A stretch of 64,000 nucleotides of DNA, taken from positions 44,999 to 108,998 of the forward strand of contig JNEU01000511.1 in assembly GCA_000697475.1 (NCBI GenBank), given 5' to 3'. Within the stretch, counting starts at the first letter, position 1, and each line of letters starts with the position of its first letter. The notes below the pieces were generated by a model. The model worked only from the letters and a program-made list of their open reading frames with translations, was not told where the DNA came from and did no database searches. Origin of the DNA: Lichtheimia corymbifera B2541 (taxonomy: Eukaryota; Mucoromycota; Mucoromycetes; Mucorales; Lichtheimiaceae). The translations under genes were made by a program, and so were the position numbers. This document shows positions 11,446-22,781 of this stretch, one piece after another.

Positions 11446-11510
11446 CCAATATAAAGGGTACTCATTCTATCGGTTCTTTTCCTTCTTTTGATTTCCATCT
11501 CTCTTATAAC
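11446..11510 (+). promoter_or_regulatory. Candidate core promoter of the CreA/Mig1-like gene
   Basis: A CAATATAAAG box at about 11448-11457 lies 54-63 bp before the ATG and is followed by a pyrimidine-rich tract (TTCTTTTCCTTCTTTTG and similar) up to the start codon. This TATA plus CT-tract arrangement is common in fungal promoters. Inferred from sequence only. Confidence 0.35.
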
Positions 11511-12677
11511 ATGGCTCTCCCTTTGGATAATTCTTCTTCCACAACCACATCTGCTCAAGCAGCTTGTCAGCGTCCTCATCAATGCGAATACTGCCCAAAA
11601 TCTTTTTACCGCCTCGAGCACAAGGTGCGACATGTCCGCACGCACACAGGAGAGAAACCTCACGTCTGCTCATTTCCACATTGCGACAAGCGATTCGCGC
11701 GATCAGACGAGTTGAGTCGCCACGCACGTGCTCATGTAGCTTCACCATCCATTCTACTGCATAGACGTAGGCGTGTACGTCGTCAATCAGCATCATCCAA
11801 GGCTCGCTCACCCGATGATGAAGAAGCCTATTTGCGACAACAACAACATTGCTCTATATTGCGATTTGTCCATGCAGGATCAACGCTCTCGAATCGATCA
11901 AGAGCTTCTTCTTTGTCCCATCAACCCACATCAACATCCATTTCATCATCTTCTTCATCAACTACATCTTCTTCTTCTTCTTCAACATCTTCTTCATCAT
12001 CCCAACATCATCATCGATCTCATTCTACGCCTGCTGCTGTTACTGTTAAATTGCATCATTGTCCTTCACCTACATGCTTTAAATCCTTTTGGAGAAAAGG
12101 GCAATTGGCACGACATATTGAAAAGCAACATGGCGTTGAATTATCCTCTGCTGAACGAATGGATCCTGAAAGTGTCCCTGAAACTGCCTTTGTCACCGTC
12201 ATGAATAATGAAGCAAAGGGTCTCGATACCACAGCAGCAAGTACACCAGAGCAACAACCACTCATGGATGACGCATTGTGCTCTTTGGCAAGTTCAGATA
12301 CGAGTAGTGATAATGGCGATGACATGATGTGTGACGATCCTCCTCAACAACAGCAGCAACAACAACAACAACAACAAGCAGCCCATCACCACCACCACCA
12401 CCAGCCCCTACCGTTTATGGTTGACCAAAAATGGCAGAGTTTGGGGACGCCCCATCATCATCAACAACATCATCATCCTGCTTTACCGCCAGCCCATCGG
12501 ATCGGGTTATGTTTGCCGGATCCCACGCTCATACTTCCCCCTCCTTCAACAATACTCTCTCCACCTTCAACACCAACCGATGACGATTACCGCTCATCCT
12601 CATCTTACCGCTTACCACCCATCAAAATGCTATTGTCTTCTTCTCATGCAGTGGATTATCATCCATCATGGTCCTAA
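11511..12677 (+). CDS. C2H2 zinc-finger transcription factor, CreA/Mig1-like
   Basis: Single-exon 388-aa protein. Finger 1 (C25, C28, H41, H45) carries YRLEHKVRH and finger 2 (C53, C58, H71, H75) carries [11 protein letters not shown]. The base-contacting residues RLEH and RSDELSR match those of CreA/Mig1, which bind SYGGRG sites and repress genes for alternative carbon sources in glucose. A third, separated C2H2 unit (CPSPTC ... HIEKQH, about residues 183-206) is unusual for CreA. Long poly-Ser (about 145-175), poly-Gln (about 280-292) and poly-His tracts and a C-terminal RLPPIKMLL block follow. The Ser/Gln/His tracts are encoded by nearly pure CAA/CAT/TCT repeats. DNA-binding specificity is a strong inference; carbon repression as the physiological role is less certain. 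Confidence 0.88.
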   Translation: MALPLDNSSSTTTSAQAACQRPHQCEYCPKSFYRLEHKVRHVRTHTGEKPHVCSFPHCDKRFARSDELSRHARAHVASPSILLHRRRRVRRQSASSKARSPDDEEAYLRQQQHCSILRFVHAGSTLSNRSRASSLSHQPTSTSISSSSSSTTSSSSSSTSSSSSQHHHRSHSTPAAVTVKLHHCPSPTCFKSFWRKGQLARHIEKQHGVELSSAERMDPESVPETAFVTVMNNEAKGLDTTAASTPEQQPLMDDALCSLASSDTSSDNGDDMMCDDPPQQQQQQQQQQQAAHHHHHHQPLPFMVDQKWQSLGTPHHHQQHHHPALPPAHRIGLCLPDPTLILPPPSTILSPPSTPTDDDYRSSSSYRLPPIKMLLSSSHAVDYHPSWS

Positions 12678-13251
12678 TGGGTCATTATGTTGTGAAGTAT
12701 AATAAGGTACATTCATCATCAGCAAACGCTTTCTTTGTTTCTTTCCCCCCATCCATTAGTGTATATATGCCCTTCTTATGATATTCATTATACCCTCGTT
12801 GTTGCCCATTTGTTCTCCTCCTCCCTCCCTCCCTCCCTCCCCCCCCCTTTGTCTCTATATATTATTATACTCTTGTTTTTCTCTCCAGTCACCCCAAACA
12901 AAACTAGCTACCCCCTATATATATTTGTATGTTGATTTTCGCTTGTTTTGCTTATATATACATTATATTGTTGCACCATCCGGGATATCCCTCTAAAGAA
13001 AAGATCGCATTACTTTATTCCATGTTGATCATCATCTTCCATACACTCTTGAAAGCCGAGCCGCTTTCTTGGCCTCGCACGAGGCCATCAAAAGATTGAA
13101 ACATCAACTTTTGAAATTCTGTAATGGAAACAATTGAAACGGAAAGAAAGAAAAGGAAGGTTCCACACACACGCGCTTACAATCACTTCCAAACAGTTTA
13201 CATCACCCGTGATCTAAGATTCGAGATCTTGTCCCCATCCTCCCCCACTCG

Positions 13252-13304
<53 letters not shown>

Positions 13305-14238
13305 AGTGTGTGTGCATGCGTAATGAAAAACACAGACCATGTGTTCGTGGTATGATGAAATGGGTTGTTCAAGAGGGAAGGTGACGGGAAACCCATATAC
13401 TGAAGGTCTGTGGGAAATGCCCAGGGAAAATAGCGTGTCATGTATATGCATCTACACCCGATGACCGCTTTTATCCACAACTTGAAAGCTTGTTTTAAGG
13501 AACTTGTCGGAAACGTTGCCATTCTTGTACAACCCTCTCTTTGATCATATTTTCCCCTTTAGAATTTATATAGCTGGATGGGCCCCCAATGCATGCAGAT
13601 TATGTACACCCAGTGTTCAAATACTAAGGTGCTACAAATGATAGCTTCTCTCTATCTCTCTCTCTCTCGTCAATGATAAGATCAACCAGGTGTCCTGCTC
13701 ATTGGATAGCAAAGTGGCTCAAGGATCGGCATGATCATCATCAATCAAGACTACAGTACGTGTTGAATCGATTTGCCTGACAAAGCGTATATTCGTTGAT
13801 CAACACCACTACCAAGAGATTCAGCGTGGCTTCAGGCGAGTTGCTTGATGATAACACATGGTCTTTGATTGAGTGGAGGAGTATGTACGTGCACACCAAA
13901 ACGGGTGATTGGGACACTCGAATAATCTAGAATGATGGCTCTTCTTTTTATATATCATGGCTGATGCTCCCATAAGCAGTATGCAATCCGTACAAGTGTT
14001 CCGTTTGGTCTCTAATTAGTGCATATCAATATGGATCGATCGGCCGATACACGAGAATACTTTTATGCGAGAAGAATAAGGTGATGGATGACCCAAAAAG
14101 AAAGCCAGTATCTTTCCCCCTATCACTATAGATGGGCTGAGAGCATTTATACTATGCAAAAATAGCAAATTGTTGTGTATGTGTTTATAAAAGGTAGAAA
14201 ATATAGATGAGGGGGACTCGTATATATGTATAACGATG
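12678..14238. other. Intergenic region, simple-sequence rich
   Basis: No gene supported. Contains a CCCT-repeat/C-run (12824-12847), a long GT microsatellite (13256-13303) and a CT-repeat run (13650-13668). The stops of the two flanking genes are convergent, so the interval probably contains both 3' UTRs. Confidence 0.45.
13256..13303 (+). repeat. (GT)n microsatellite
   Basis: About 47 bases of uninterrupted GT, followed after a GAG interruption by a further short GTGTGTG. The longest pure dinucleotide tract in the window. Confidence 0.95.
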
Positions 14239-16525
14239 CTAAGCATGGTTTTCAGGTACAGGTTCCAAAGCTTGTACATTGGCGACAGGTGGTTCAGGGG
14301 TAGTTGTCGCAGGGTGATGATGATGACTATGATGATGATGATCCACAGGTGTAGGTGTGGTGAGCATATCAACCGAGAGTGCTGTAGAAGTAGTCGTAGA
14401 AGTAGAAGTAGTAGTAGTAGTCGTAGCTGATGATGCGGTATCCATGGGAGCTGATTCGGCAAGAGGAGGTAACGAGGCATGGTTGGCAACGGTATCTGGA
14501 CCAGGTGGACTCGAAGACCCATTGCTACTTGATCCATCACCACTCGTCGTCGCTGCTGCTGAGGGAGGAGCACGTTTATTGGCACTTCCCTATAAAAAAT
14601 GCACGCACGTCAGCCAAAACATGTCATCATCATCCTTGTTGTCAAATCCCTCCCCACTTGCCATCATTTGGAGATTGATCTTTTTCTTCTCGGCAGCAGC
14701 TGCAACACCTGCTGCTGTACGTTGATGCATTTCGCCAAATTGTTGCCATACATAGTTGATGCAGTTCTCAGTGCCTGGAAGATCTTGAATCATTTTTGCA
14801 ATCGTAGCGTGTGTGAAGCCATAATAATCAGGTCCAGAAGCTATCGTATGACGCATGTTAATGGCATCTATCAAAAGTGGAATATATAAAACACTTGCCA
14901 GAGTTGGAATGTTCCCTGTTACGGATCTCGTTGGCTCGCTTGACAATGGCAGTCCATACACCAGTAGCTGAGTTGGCAATGATAGGCTGATCAGGGCAAT
15001 CGTCTGCCACCACTCGAAACTACACACACAGATGCCATGTATGAGAAAACTTGAAATGATTGATCCCCTACTACTACATACTCTTGGTCCTTGTTCACCA
15101 TTCTCTTCCACTGAGCATGTGTACACGGTATTGGCACTGGGATCTACCATGCTGAGGTAGGTTCTACATATGTATGCATTGAGCATCATTGTTGTAAATG
15201 TGTGTATAGATATATACATACCTGCTTACTTTGAAACCAGGGGGCCAAATGTAACGATCATTGTGATAAGTAGGCAAAGGAACGACACGACCGAGTGAAT
15301 GGACCGTAAGAATACCGACACGGGCAGGCAGCTTATATTCTCCTGAGACAGGATCCTTTTCTAGGGGTTGCACACGTCGCATTTTGGGTTCAACAGGACC
15401 ACGTCGCATTCTCTTTGGGCGAGATGAAGGCACCATACGACCATCTTGATACATGATTTCCACCTTGGGACCTCCCATACCTGATTGCATTGTTGTTGCT
15501 GATGGATTGGTAGCGGTACCTGTAGTAGTAGTAGTAGTGACACCTGCAGGGCTTGTACTACCTTGAGAGGATGAAGAGGAAGCTGTGCTTGGATCGGAAA
15601 TAGAACGTGGTGGAGAAGATGAAGTAGGTTGTGGCGAAAGAATGGAGCTGATAGAATGCATTGATTGCGGTGGTGGTGGTTGTGATGGTTGTTGTGGTAG
15701 TGATTGAGGTGGGGGAGGTGAAGATTCAATACGATTGGTTGTTGTTGTAATAGTGGATGGTGGTGAAGAAGAAGATGATGGTGATAATAATGATGATGGT
15801 TGTTGTTGTTGTTGTTGCGGTGGTGGTGGTGGTGGTGGTTGAGATAGATGGGTTGATACGTGTGATTGTGCTGCAGGAGGTGGCTGCCAAGGAGTAGGGG
15901 GATGTGCAAGTTGTGGCGGTGGGGAGGAGGTAACTGGTGGTATGGGGGATGATGATAAATGAGCATTTAACAGAAAAACGCGCGGTCTCTTTACCAAATA
16001 CATATCATCTCCTTCCTTCTCCTTACCTTTATCCATCATCATCACATTGTCAGCGACATTGGTTTCCATATCATCAATCTCCATGGCAACAGTGGATGCT
16101 GCTGCTGCTGTTGTGATTGTGGGTGCAATTGAATGCGATGTTTTCTTGTGCGTGAATCGGGCGTGAGTGTCATACTGACAGAGCTTATCCAGTAGAATGC
16201 TGATAGATGATGATGTCAGTACAAGCAGCACTCATGCAACAATAAACCAAACTTACTTTTTCTCTTTGGCAAGACGTCTCAACCGCTTCTTGGCTCGACT
16301 CAGGTCGTTGACCAAAAGCTCGTTTCGCTGTACAAAACCAACCCGTTACCACAACCTGTGCCTAGCCCCCAGCATATTTTATCGGATGGTTGCTACCTCG
16401 GTAATTTCGCGAAGCTGTCGTTTCAAGAGATTGTATTTTTCTTCGGATACAACCTGGGTCGATCGTTCATCCGTTGTCGTAATCTCGTTGGAAGAGAATG
16501 GTCTCGTCGTCTCAGCCACTTGCAT
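14239..16525 (-). CDS. FYRN/FYRC-domain chromatin protein, TBRG1-like architecture
   Basis: Seven exons: 16525-16397, 16327-16257, 16199-15222, 15163-15082, 15019-14899, 14840-14662, 14589-14239; 636 aa. The N-terminal region (about 27-80) is a charged coiled coil ending in ILLDKLCQYD, as in TBRG1-type proteins. A 260-residue Pro/Gln/Ser-rich linker follows. The FYRN domain (about 345-400) has GILTVHSLG and YHNDRYIWPPGF; the FYRC domain (about 415-500) has DDCPDQPI, SATGVWTAIV and SGPDYYGFTH. The C-terminus is Ser/Thr/His-rich. FY-rich domains occur in chromatin regulators such as MLL and TBRG1 and mediate protein association, so a nuclear chromatin role is inferred. Introns 5 (14841-14898) and 6 (14590-14661) both need GC donors (GCAAGT) to keep frame; intron 6 has a CTGAC branch point. 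Confidence 0.85.
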
Positions 16526-17686
16526 GGTACCAATGAATTGTCCAATCAGGGTCTTTGTGAGTGAATGAATAAAGGGGTTGTGATTGTTGAGAACGAAAAG
16601 AGAGAATCAAAGTAGTGTGCCTGAGCTGGTAATGGTTGTCAAGTTTCAGTCCATCGGCATTGCGTTGCATCAGGTTAGCGGGGAGAACAGCGGGGAATAA
16701 ACTGTTACCGGTGCAACGGGTGTTCAAGAAGCCTGTGAGTTGTTGTTGTTGTTGTAAAAGAAAAAAGTAGAAAGGAAAAAGAATGGATGCAAAAAGGGGA
16801 GCAGTAAACTGAAAAAAGAAGGAAGAAAAAGAAGTGGGGGACAAGTAGTTATAAGCGGAAAGGAACCAAAGCACAAGAGATTGCCAACCCACCATGTGAC
16901 GTGAAAACGGAAGAGGTCCACGGGCGGAATAGTGAAAATTCTACTACCTGCACACCCACCCACCCACATACACGCACACGCACACACACACTTCCTGGTC
17001 CCTCCCCCCATATTACAAAGAGGGGCCATGATGATAACAAAACGTACCCACACACACATACAACACATCTCCATTTCGGTTTTCCTTTGGAACAAGTCTA
17101 TATTGTTTAGGTATAAAAGTAAAACCCCAAAGAGGATCAGCCGCATATACTTGCATAATGGTTTGCATCGAGATGTGTGTATAATAAATCATCATCATTC
17201 CTCGGCAACCCTGGATCGTCACAGTACCACACTATTACCAACTACAATATAAATCTTCTACCCACTAGGCTAATGGTTTCTAGTCAATGTAGAGGATCGC
17301 CATCGTTGTCCATATGTGTAGATCACAATAGCACATAATGCATTCATATATGTGAACGAATGTATGTGTGTGTGAAAGAGTATATTTGCATTGAGGACAC
17401 GGATCAGGTACAAGCCTCTCTCACTCTTTTTGCTTCTCCTTAACCCACCCCCACCTTTTCAACGTCATTGTCTTCCCGCTCTGCAGCACTTGTGCAACAT
17501 AAATTTCTGTTTGGCAGATGTGTGTGCGAATTTTATTCGCCACTGGCAATAAAATAGACGCTAAAACATGACGGGAACTATTGATACAGGTAAAAAGAGA
17601 TATGTATGTGTGGGGGGGGGTGGACAGTGGGGGGTAGGGTGGAGAAAAAAAAAAGACAAGTGATCCTTTGATAGAATGATTTTGGG
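16526..17686. other. Intergenic region upstream of the FYRN/FYRC gene
   Basis: No supported gene. Minus-strand open frames in 16512-17146 are low-complexity (Phe/Leu or Cys-rich) and antisense to CA-repeat DNA (16955-16995, 17048-17070). A G-run lies at 17611-17620 near the 3' end of the kinase gene. Probably the promoter of the minus-strand FYRN/FYRC gene and the 3' UTR of the kinase gene. Confidence 0.4.
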
Positions 17687-19292
17687 TCAGGTACTATGAG
17701 CAGGTTGGCATGACCATACATTGGTTGCCCAAGGGCTATCGAGGATTTGTGCAATGCTAGGTCGTTTACAGGGGCTAGGGTCCAGCATACGATAAACCAG
17801 CTTTTTGGCACCAAACTCAAGACCAGTGAGCATATCACATCCGTCCTCTCGGGCACGTCGTCGTATCACTTCACGGGCACGTTGAATTTCAGCAGGGTCA
17901 AGATGATTGTTGTTGTTGTTGTGCATTTGTTTCACTCGTTGTCGTTCGCTGTCCAGCAGTTGACGAAATCGAAGAAAGCGATCATAATCATCATCTTCAC
18001 CTTGACGTGCCACATGCCACAAATGGCTTCCAGTCGCCATGGCCACGTAAACGACCGCACAACTCCACACATCAGCTCTACGACCGTCGTACGATGATTG
18101 CACAAATTGCTCAGGTGCAATGTATGGCTCAGATCCCACTATTCCTTTGCAGTAATGCATGGCATCCCCATCTTCTTCTTCTTCTTGGTCACCCCTTGCA
18201 CCAATGTAGACAGAGGATCCAAAATCGGATATCTTGAGGCACCCATGCGGCGTAAGTAACAGGTTCTCGGGTTTGATGTCACGATGTGCAATGCCCACGC
18301 TATGCAAAAACGCCACACCTTGCAATAGTTGCTTGAAAAAGCAATTGGCTTCGGCTGTCGCTAATCCATCCGACGACTCAAAGATCAATTCAAACAAGTC
18401 GCCGCCCTCACAGTATTCCATGACAAGGCAATAGGTACTGGATGTCTCGGTCAGTGGAAGTAAATCAAACGTTGCCACAATGTGGCGGTGTTGTAATGCG
18501 GATGAAATATCATACTCGGACACCAACCGCCTGACATAGCTTTTAAGCGTTTCAGATCCTTTGCGTCGAAATTCCTTTTATATATATATACATTACATTA
18601 ACCATGTTGCTTTTCGATTCAGTCATATCTTTTTCTACCTTGACAGCAAATAATTGCTGTTCTCCATCTCCTGCTGATGATGATGAAGATGATGGCTGTT
18701 GTTGTTGTACATCACGACGAATAATACGGATCTTTCCAAACGCGCCTTTTCCAATGACTTCTTGGGTCACGCCCCATTTTTGAGCAAGACAAGTCTCAGG
18801 TGTTGTAGTACGATTCAAACTTGCATCAATAGCATCACGTTCTTCTTGTAATTCCTCAGGCGACATGCGTCGATCACCACCCCATAACCTCAAGGATCGT
18901 GCTGATTCTCGATGAAACAATCCATCCACAAAGTCATTGATAGATGATGTTAACCGATTTTGAGCAGGACCAGACAAATGATGTTCATGCGTCCCATCCT
19001 CTAATATCCGAAATCGCTCATTGGTTGAATGCATATGGAAGAAATGGTGATGATGATGATGTTGTTGTTGGTCTGTTGGTGAAGATGATGATGAAGATCC
19101 TGCTGCTGCTGCGGTCGGTGAAAGATTCGGCTGTTGTTGATTGTTGCTAGACAACATGGTAGTTTCTTTTGATAATGCAGTCGTTGAAGGTGTTGTTGTT
19201 GTAGATTGTTTGTTTATTTTTTGCTGTAATGGTTCAAGTTGTTGGGGTGGATGATGCGAAGAAGAAGAGAGAAGATGTTGAAAAAAACCCAT
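17687..19292 (-). CDS. Ser/Thr protein kinase of the Hal4/Sat4 family
   Basis: Two exons, 19292-18639 and 18574-17687; 513 aa. In yeast this family (Hal4/Sat4, Hal5, Npr1 group) stabilises nutrient and potassium transporters at the plasma membrane. Residues 1-170 are Ser/Gln/His-rich and probably disordered. The kinase domain has the Gly loop GKGAFGKI (181-188), ATP-binding Lys K218 as the last codon of exon 1, HRD (315-317) with KPEN, DFG (335-337) and a GSEPYIAPEQF activation segment followed by DVWSCAVVY. The pattern FAVK, EFRR and YCEGGDLFELI is diagnostic of this family. A Gln/Ser homopolymer insertion sits between the Gly loop and the catalytic Lys, where most kinases have a short beta-turn. 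I chose the Met starting MGFFQH; an upstream in-frame start would add about 63 hydrophobic residues and is less likely. Confidence 0.9.
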
Positions 19293-19489
19293 AAGGGAAA
19301 TAAGAAGGAAAACCCGCAAGTGTAAATTGAAAGGTGTGAGGGGAGCGAGGGGAAAAAGGAGGAAAAGGGATGGGATGGGATGCGGTGCGTGTGTGTGTAC
19401 CAGGTGATGTGTAATGTGTCCATATATTATATGCGGTGTGATGATGTCTGTACTGGTGACGTTTTGCTTGGAAAGAAACATGGGTAAAA

Positions 19490-21478
19490 CTAGCTTTCTG
19501 ATGACGATGATAATGCTTCATGCTCCTCTTTCTCCTTTGTTGTTGTTGGTGATGCTCCTCCTGCTGCTGCTGCAAGCTTGCTATCCTCACCCTCCTCCGA
19601 GGTTGTTGATGTGTCAGCAAGACCCTTTAATTGTCGTTTCAGCGATTGGATTTCATCCTTGAGTTTCAAAAGTTGATCATCCTTTTGTCGGTTGTCAGCC
19701 TTTAGTTTCAGGATATACTCGTATGAATGCTGTATTAACACCACTTTGCTCATCTGCTTGACCATCTTTTCTTTATCCTCCTCAGTCATCGTTGATGTTG
19801 TTGGTGGTGACGTCGTATCCTTTTGTCCTTCATTGTTGTTGCCCTGGATACGGAATGTACCACCTTCCTCCACAAGTGCACTTGCAATTTCTTTACGAAG
19901 GGAATCGAAGCTTTGCTTGAGGATATCTCGTCGTTTTTGTTCTGCTGCTTTGTGTGCTGAACGTCTATTTTCCACGCCTGATTGGAAGCTTGAAGAAAAG
20001 TCGATGCCAAGGCTCTTTGCATTTCCTTCACGCATGTTTTGATAATTGCTTTTGGTGGCTAATGCTGCAAGGGCGGCTTGTTCCTCAAGAGGGGATAACC
20101 GTTTGCCATTAGGTTTCATGGAAGGAGAGATGAGTGGTTTCAAAGCACGTGGCGATGATGATGATGACGGATTGTTCCCAGGCAACTGAGGACGTAAAGC
20201 TGCAGGTGATACAAGAGCTGCAATGGTTGGATCGCTTGTGGGTCGGGGCGATAACATGTGATGTGTAGGCGTAAGTCCAGGTGAAGTGAAAACAGCAGAT
20301 GACCGTGATGTTTTTCTACGCTTGGGAGGAGCAGGTGCTGCTGCTACTTTTTTGCCAGTGGCCTTTGTCTTATCATCCAACATGGCAGCAGGTAATGATC
20401 CCATATTATCGACAGCTGATGTTGGATGATGGTTACTCGTACTTGGTGTGGTTGCTTTGTTTCCTCGACCCAATTTCATCAACAAGGATGGTGTAGCTGG
20501 TGCAATATTATCGGCTGTGGATGATGATTGTTGCTGTGATTGGTGGGTCACGTTATTACGAGATGAAATGGCACCTGCAGGGGAATGTTGTTGTATCTCC
20601 TGTGTGGCAGCAATAGCAGCATTAGGGGCACTGACAGATGATGATGATGATGATGATGGTGTCCCATTGTTGGTACTAGTACTATTCGAGGTTCCCGGAT
20701 GTAAATGACGATGGGCGGATCGTAATAATTGCTGTTGCTGTTCAATCATGGCGAGTTTCTGCTGAAGTACACTTTCTGGAAGCTGTTCCGAGTTGAGCTG
20801 GTTCAGATGCTGATCCATGTTATTATTCGAAGAGAACTGATGATGATATGATACAGAATGTAATGCTGGAGAAGTCAAGGGTGAAAACGAAGCTGACTCG
20901 CTAGTAGCAGTTGCCATATTGCGATGATGTGCTGCTGGTACAATAGCTGGGGATACCAAAGGACTTAAGAAATCTTGTAGCTATTTGATATATGGAAGGA
21001 ACGAGATGAGATCTATCATCCTCGTACCTTAAACTCCCTTTTCCCTCCCTTTAAAAGTTTCCATCCCATTCCATCCCACCGAACTAACCTCGTCTTCAGT
21101 AAAGTTGGTCATGTCTTCTAGTGAAATCGTCTGTGGATGATGTGCCCCAGGGTTGGATGTTGATATCTGTAAAGGCGACATGGTATAATCTGGATTTTGT
21201 CCGGTCAACACACTGCTATTCGTGCAGTTGCTATGGTCTCGACCGTCAGGTGTCAACTGCGGTACATTGTAAGAGTCGAATGCATGGGACGGCAAATCGA
21301 GTGACATGCTGCCAAAGTCATTGTGAGTAAATGAAAGAAAGTCAACGTTGTTGGCGTGTGTTGAAACTGGGTGGTGTTGCGTATTATTCTGCTGTTGAGC
21401 TGTAGTTGTAGTGGGTAGAGCGTATGGCGACTTTAGAACGTTGTTGTTGCTATCCAAGTCGAAGGAACCAAAATCCAT
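19490..21478 (-). CDS. bHLH-leucine zipper transcription factor, Rtg3-like
   Basis: Two exons, 21478-21089 and 20980-19490; 626 aa. The basic region AHKAAEQKRR (about 472-481) carries the His, Glu and Arg residues of class B bHLH proteins that bind CACGTG/E-box sites. Helix 1 (SFDSLRKEI) and helix 2 (KVVLIQHSYEYILKLK) are separated by a loop of about 45 residues, much longer than in Myc-type proteins and similar to Rtg3/Ino-type fungal factors. A heptad-repeat zipper follows. The N-terminal half is Ser/Asn/Gln-rich with FTEDE and DFLSPL motifs split by the intron (20981-21088, 108 nt), probably an activation or regulatory segment. The gene lies head-to-tail with the kinase gene, about 200 bp apart. 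The target process is not known; retrograde or lipid gene control is only suggested by family. Confidence 0.87.
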
Positions 21479-22781
21479 CCTCGTCGTGTGTCGTTAAGGA
21501 AAAAGTGAAAGAGATCCACATTTTAAGCTTGCCACTTTTCCCATGTGCTTTTGTGTTGCCCGCCTTTTGTTCCACCTATTTGTGTAGCATCCCTGCATCA
21601 AGCCTTACACACATCTTTTATGGTTACTTCTCTTCTCCTCCTCCTTATTATTATTATCGCATTGGTTGCTTTCTTAAAACTCAACTATCACAGATGATGT
21701 TATTCATAAAAGCTATTATTCTGGTAGTCATGGCGATCATGTACCTACGCTCCCCCCCACACCCTGTGCCATCTTGGTATGTGTCTTTCAGCGGATCAAG
21801 TTAAACGTCACCAATCACAGTGCTGAATGGTATCACACGTCGGATTCCTTCGCTGTGATTCCTGCGCACAGATCCTTTATTCATTCGCCTCTTCAACAGC
21901 AAGGCGGCTCACAAAAAAATGTGCATAGCCACAAAGGCCATGAAATCAAATCCATCATCTATTGTTCTCTTACATATATAAAGATCCTGTAATTATGGCA
22001 AGGATGTCATATGCAATGCTTGAAGAAAGACCTCATTCATCCGATATATCATCATTTACCATCGGCCTTCTAATTCTTAATGTTGTTGAATGATGCGACG
22101 ATCCCCATTTCAATCATGAACATACTACTACGTAATAGATATATGCATATGATAGAAGCCTATCGATTATGTTGGACCCGTTTGCTATTGCTGCTGGATC
22201 CCGTGGTATATTCAAATTTGCATTTTCGTATCAGAATCAATCTATGGTAGCGGGTAACACACCACGCCTTTACTCTGCAGATCGTTGAATCGGAGATCTG
22301 CAAAGGCACCATTTAGCAAGCATTGACCGTAATAATTTTTGGGACACAAAGACACAAAAATCCAAAGGACATATATAAAGAGGGTTATGTCGTTATTGAG
22401 AGTAGTGTATCCTTATGTGATAATCTATATCTACCATACCGGAGATGATTTTAAGAAGCATGTTTCGCAGAAGCAGTATTCTCATCTTATCCTTTTTGAA
22501 GCATGTCCCCAAGAGATCTCATGTGAAACACGAAAAAAAGTTGTCCTTGAATGCACATTCGCGATATCAATTCATTAAACACCCCTCCCAGATTCGCGCC
22601 TCTGGCTTATCTTACAATCAAGATCATGCGGTTGGATATGATGGCTTACTTGATAGCGCTCTAATGCATTTGCGTGTAACAGAACGCTTGGCTAAAGTCA
22701 TGTGGATGCATAAATCCGAAAGTGGAACGCTTAACGACTGCGCACTCTTCTTTCTTTTCCCTCTGTTGCCATAGTTACCAT
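21479..22781. other. Intergenic region before accessory island 1
   Basis: The first 200 bases are pyrimidine-rich and probably the bHLH gene promoter/5' UTR. A plus-strand open frame (22445-22774) ends in a Phe/Leu-rich tail and overlaps a minus-strand frame (22624-22917); neither is convincing. No domain recognised. Confidence 0.35.

Noticed and set aside
12056..12325. 89-codon minus-strand frame inside the C2H2 gene
   Set aside because: Antisense shadow of the zinc-finger coding region.
16512..17146. Two minus-strand frames upstream of the FYRN/FYRC gene
   Set aside because: Phe/Leu- and Cys/Val-rich translations of simple-sequence DNA. The true start of the gene lies in another frame at 16525.
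18639..19481. Longer N-terminus for the kinase, starting at 19481
   Set aside because: The extra 63 residues are His/Pro/Leu-rich and look like translated 5' UTR; the Met at 19292 is the more likely start.
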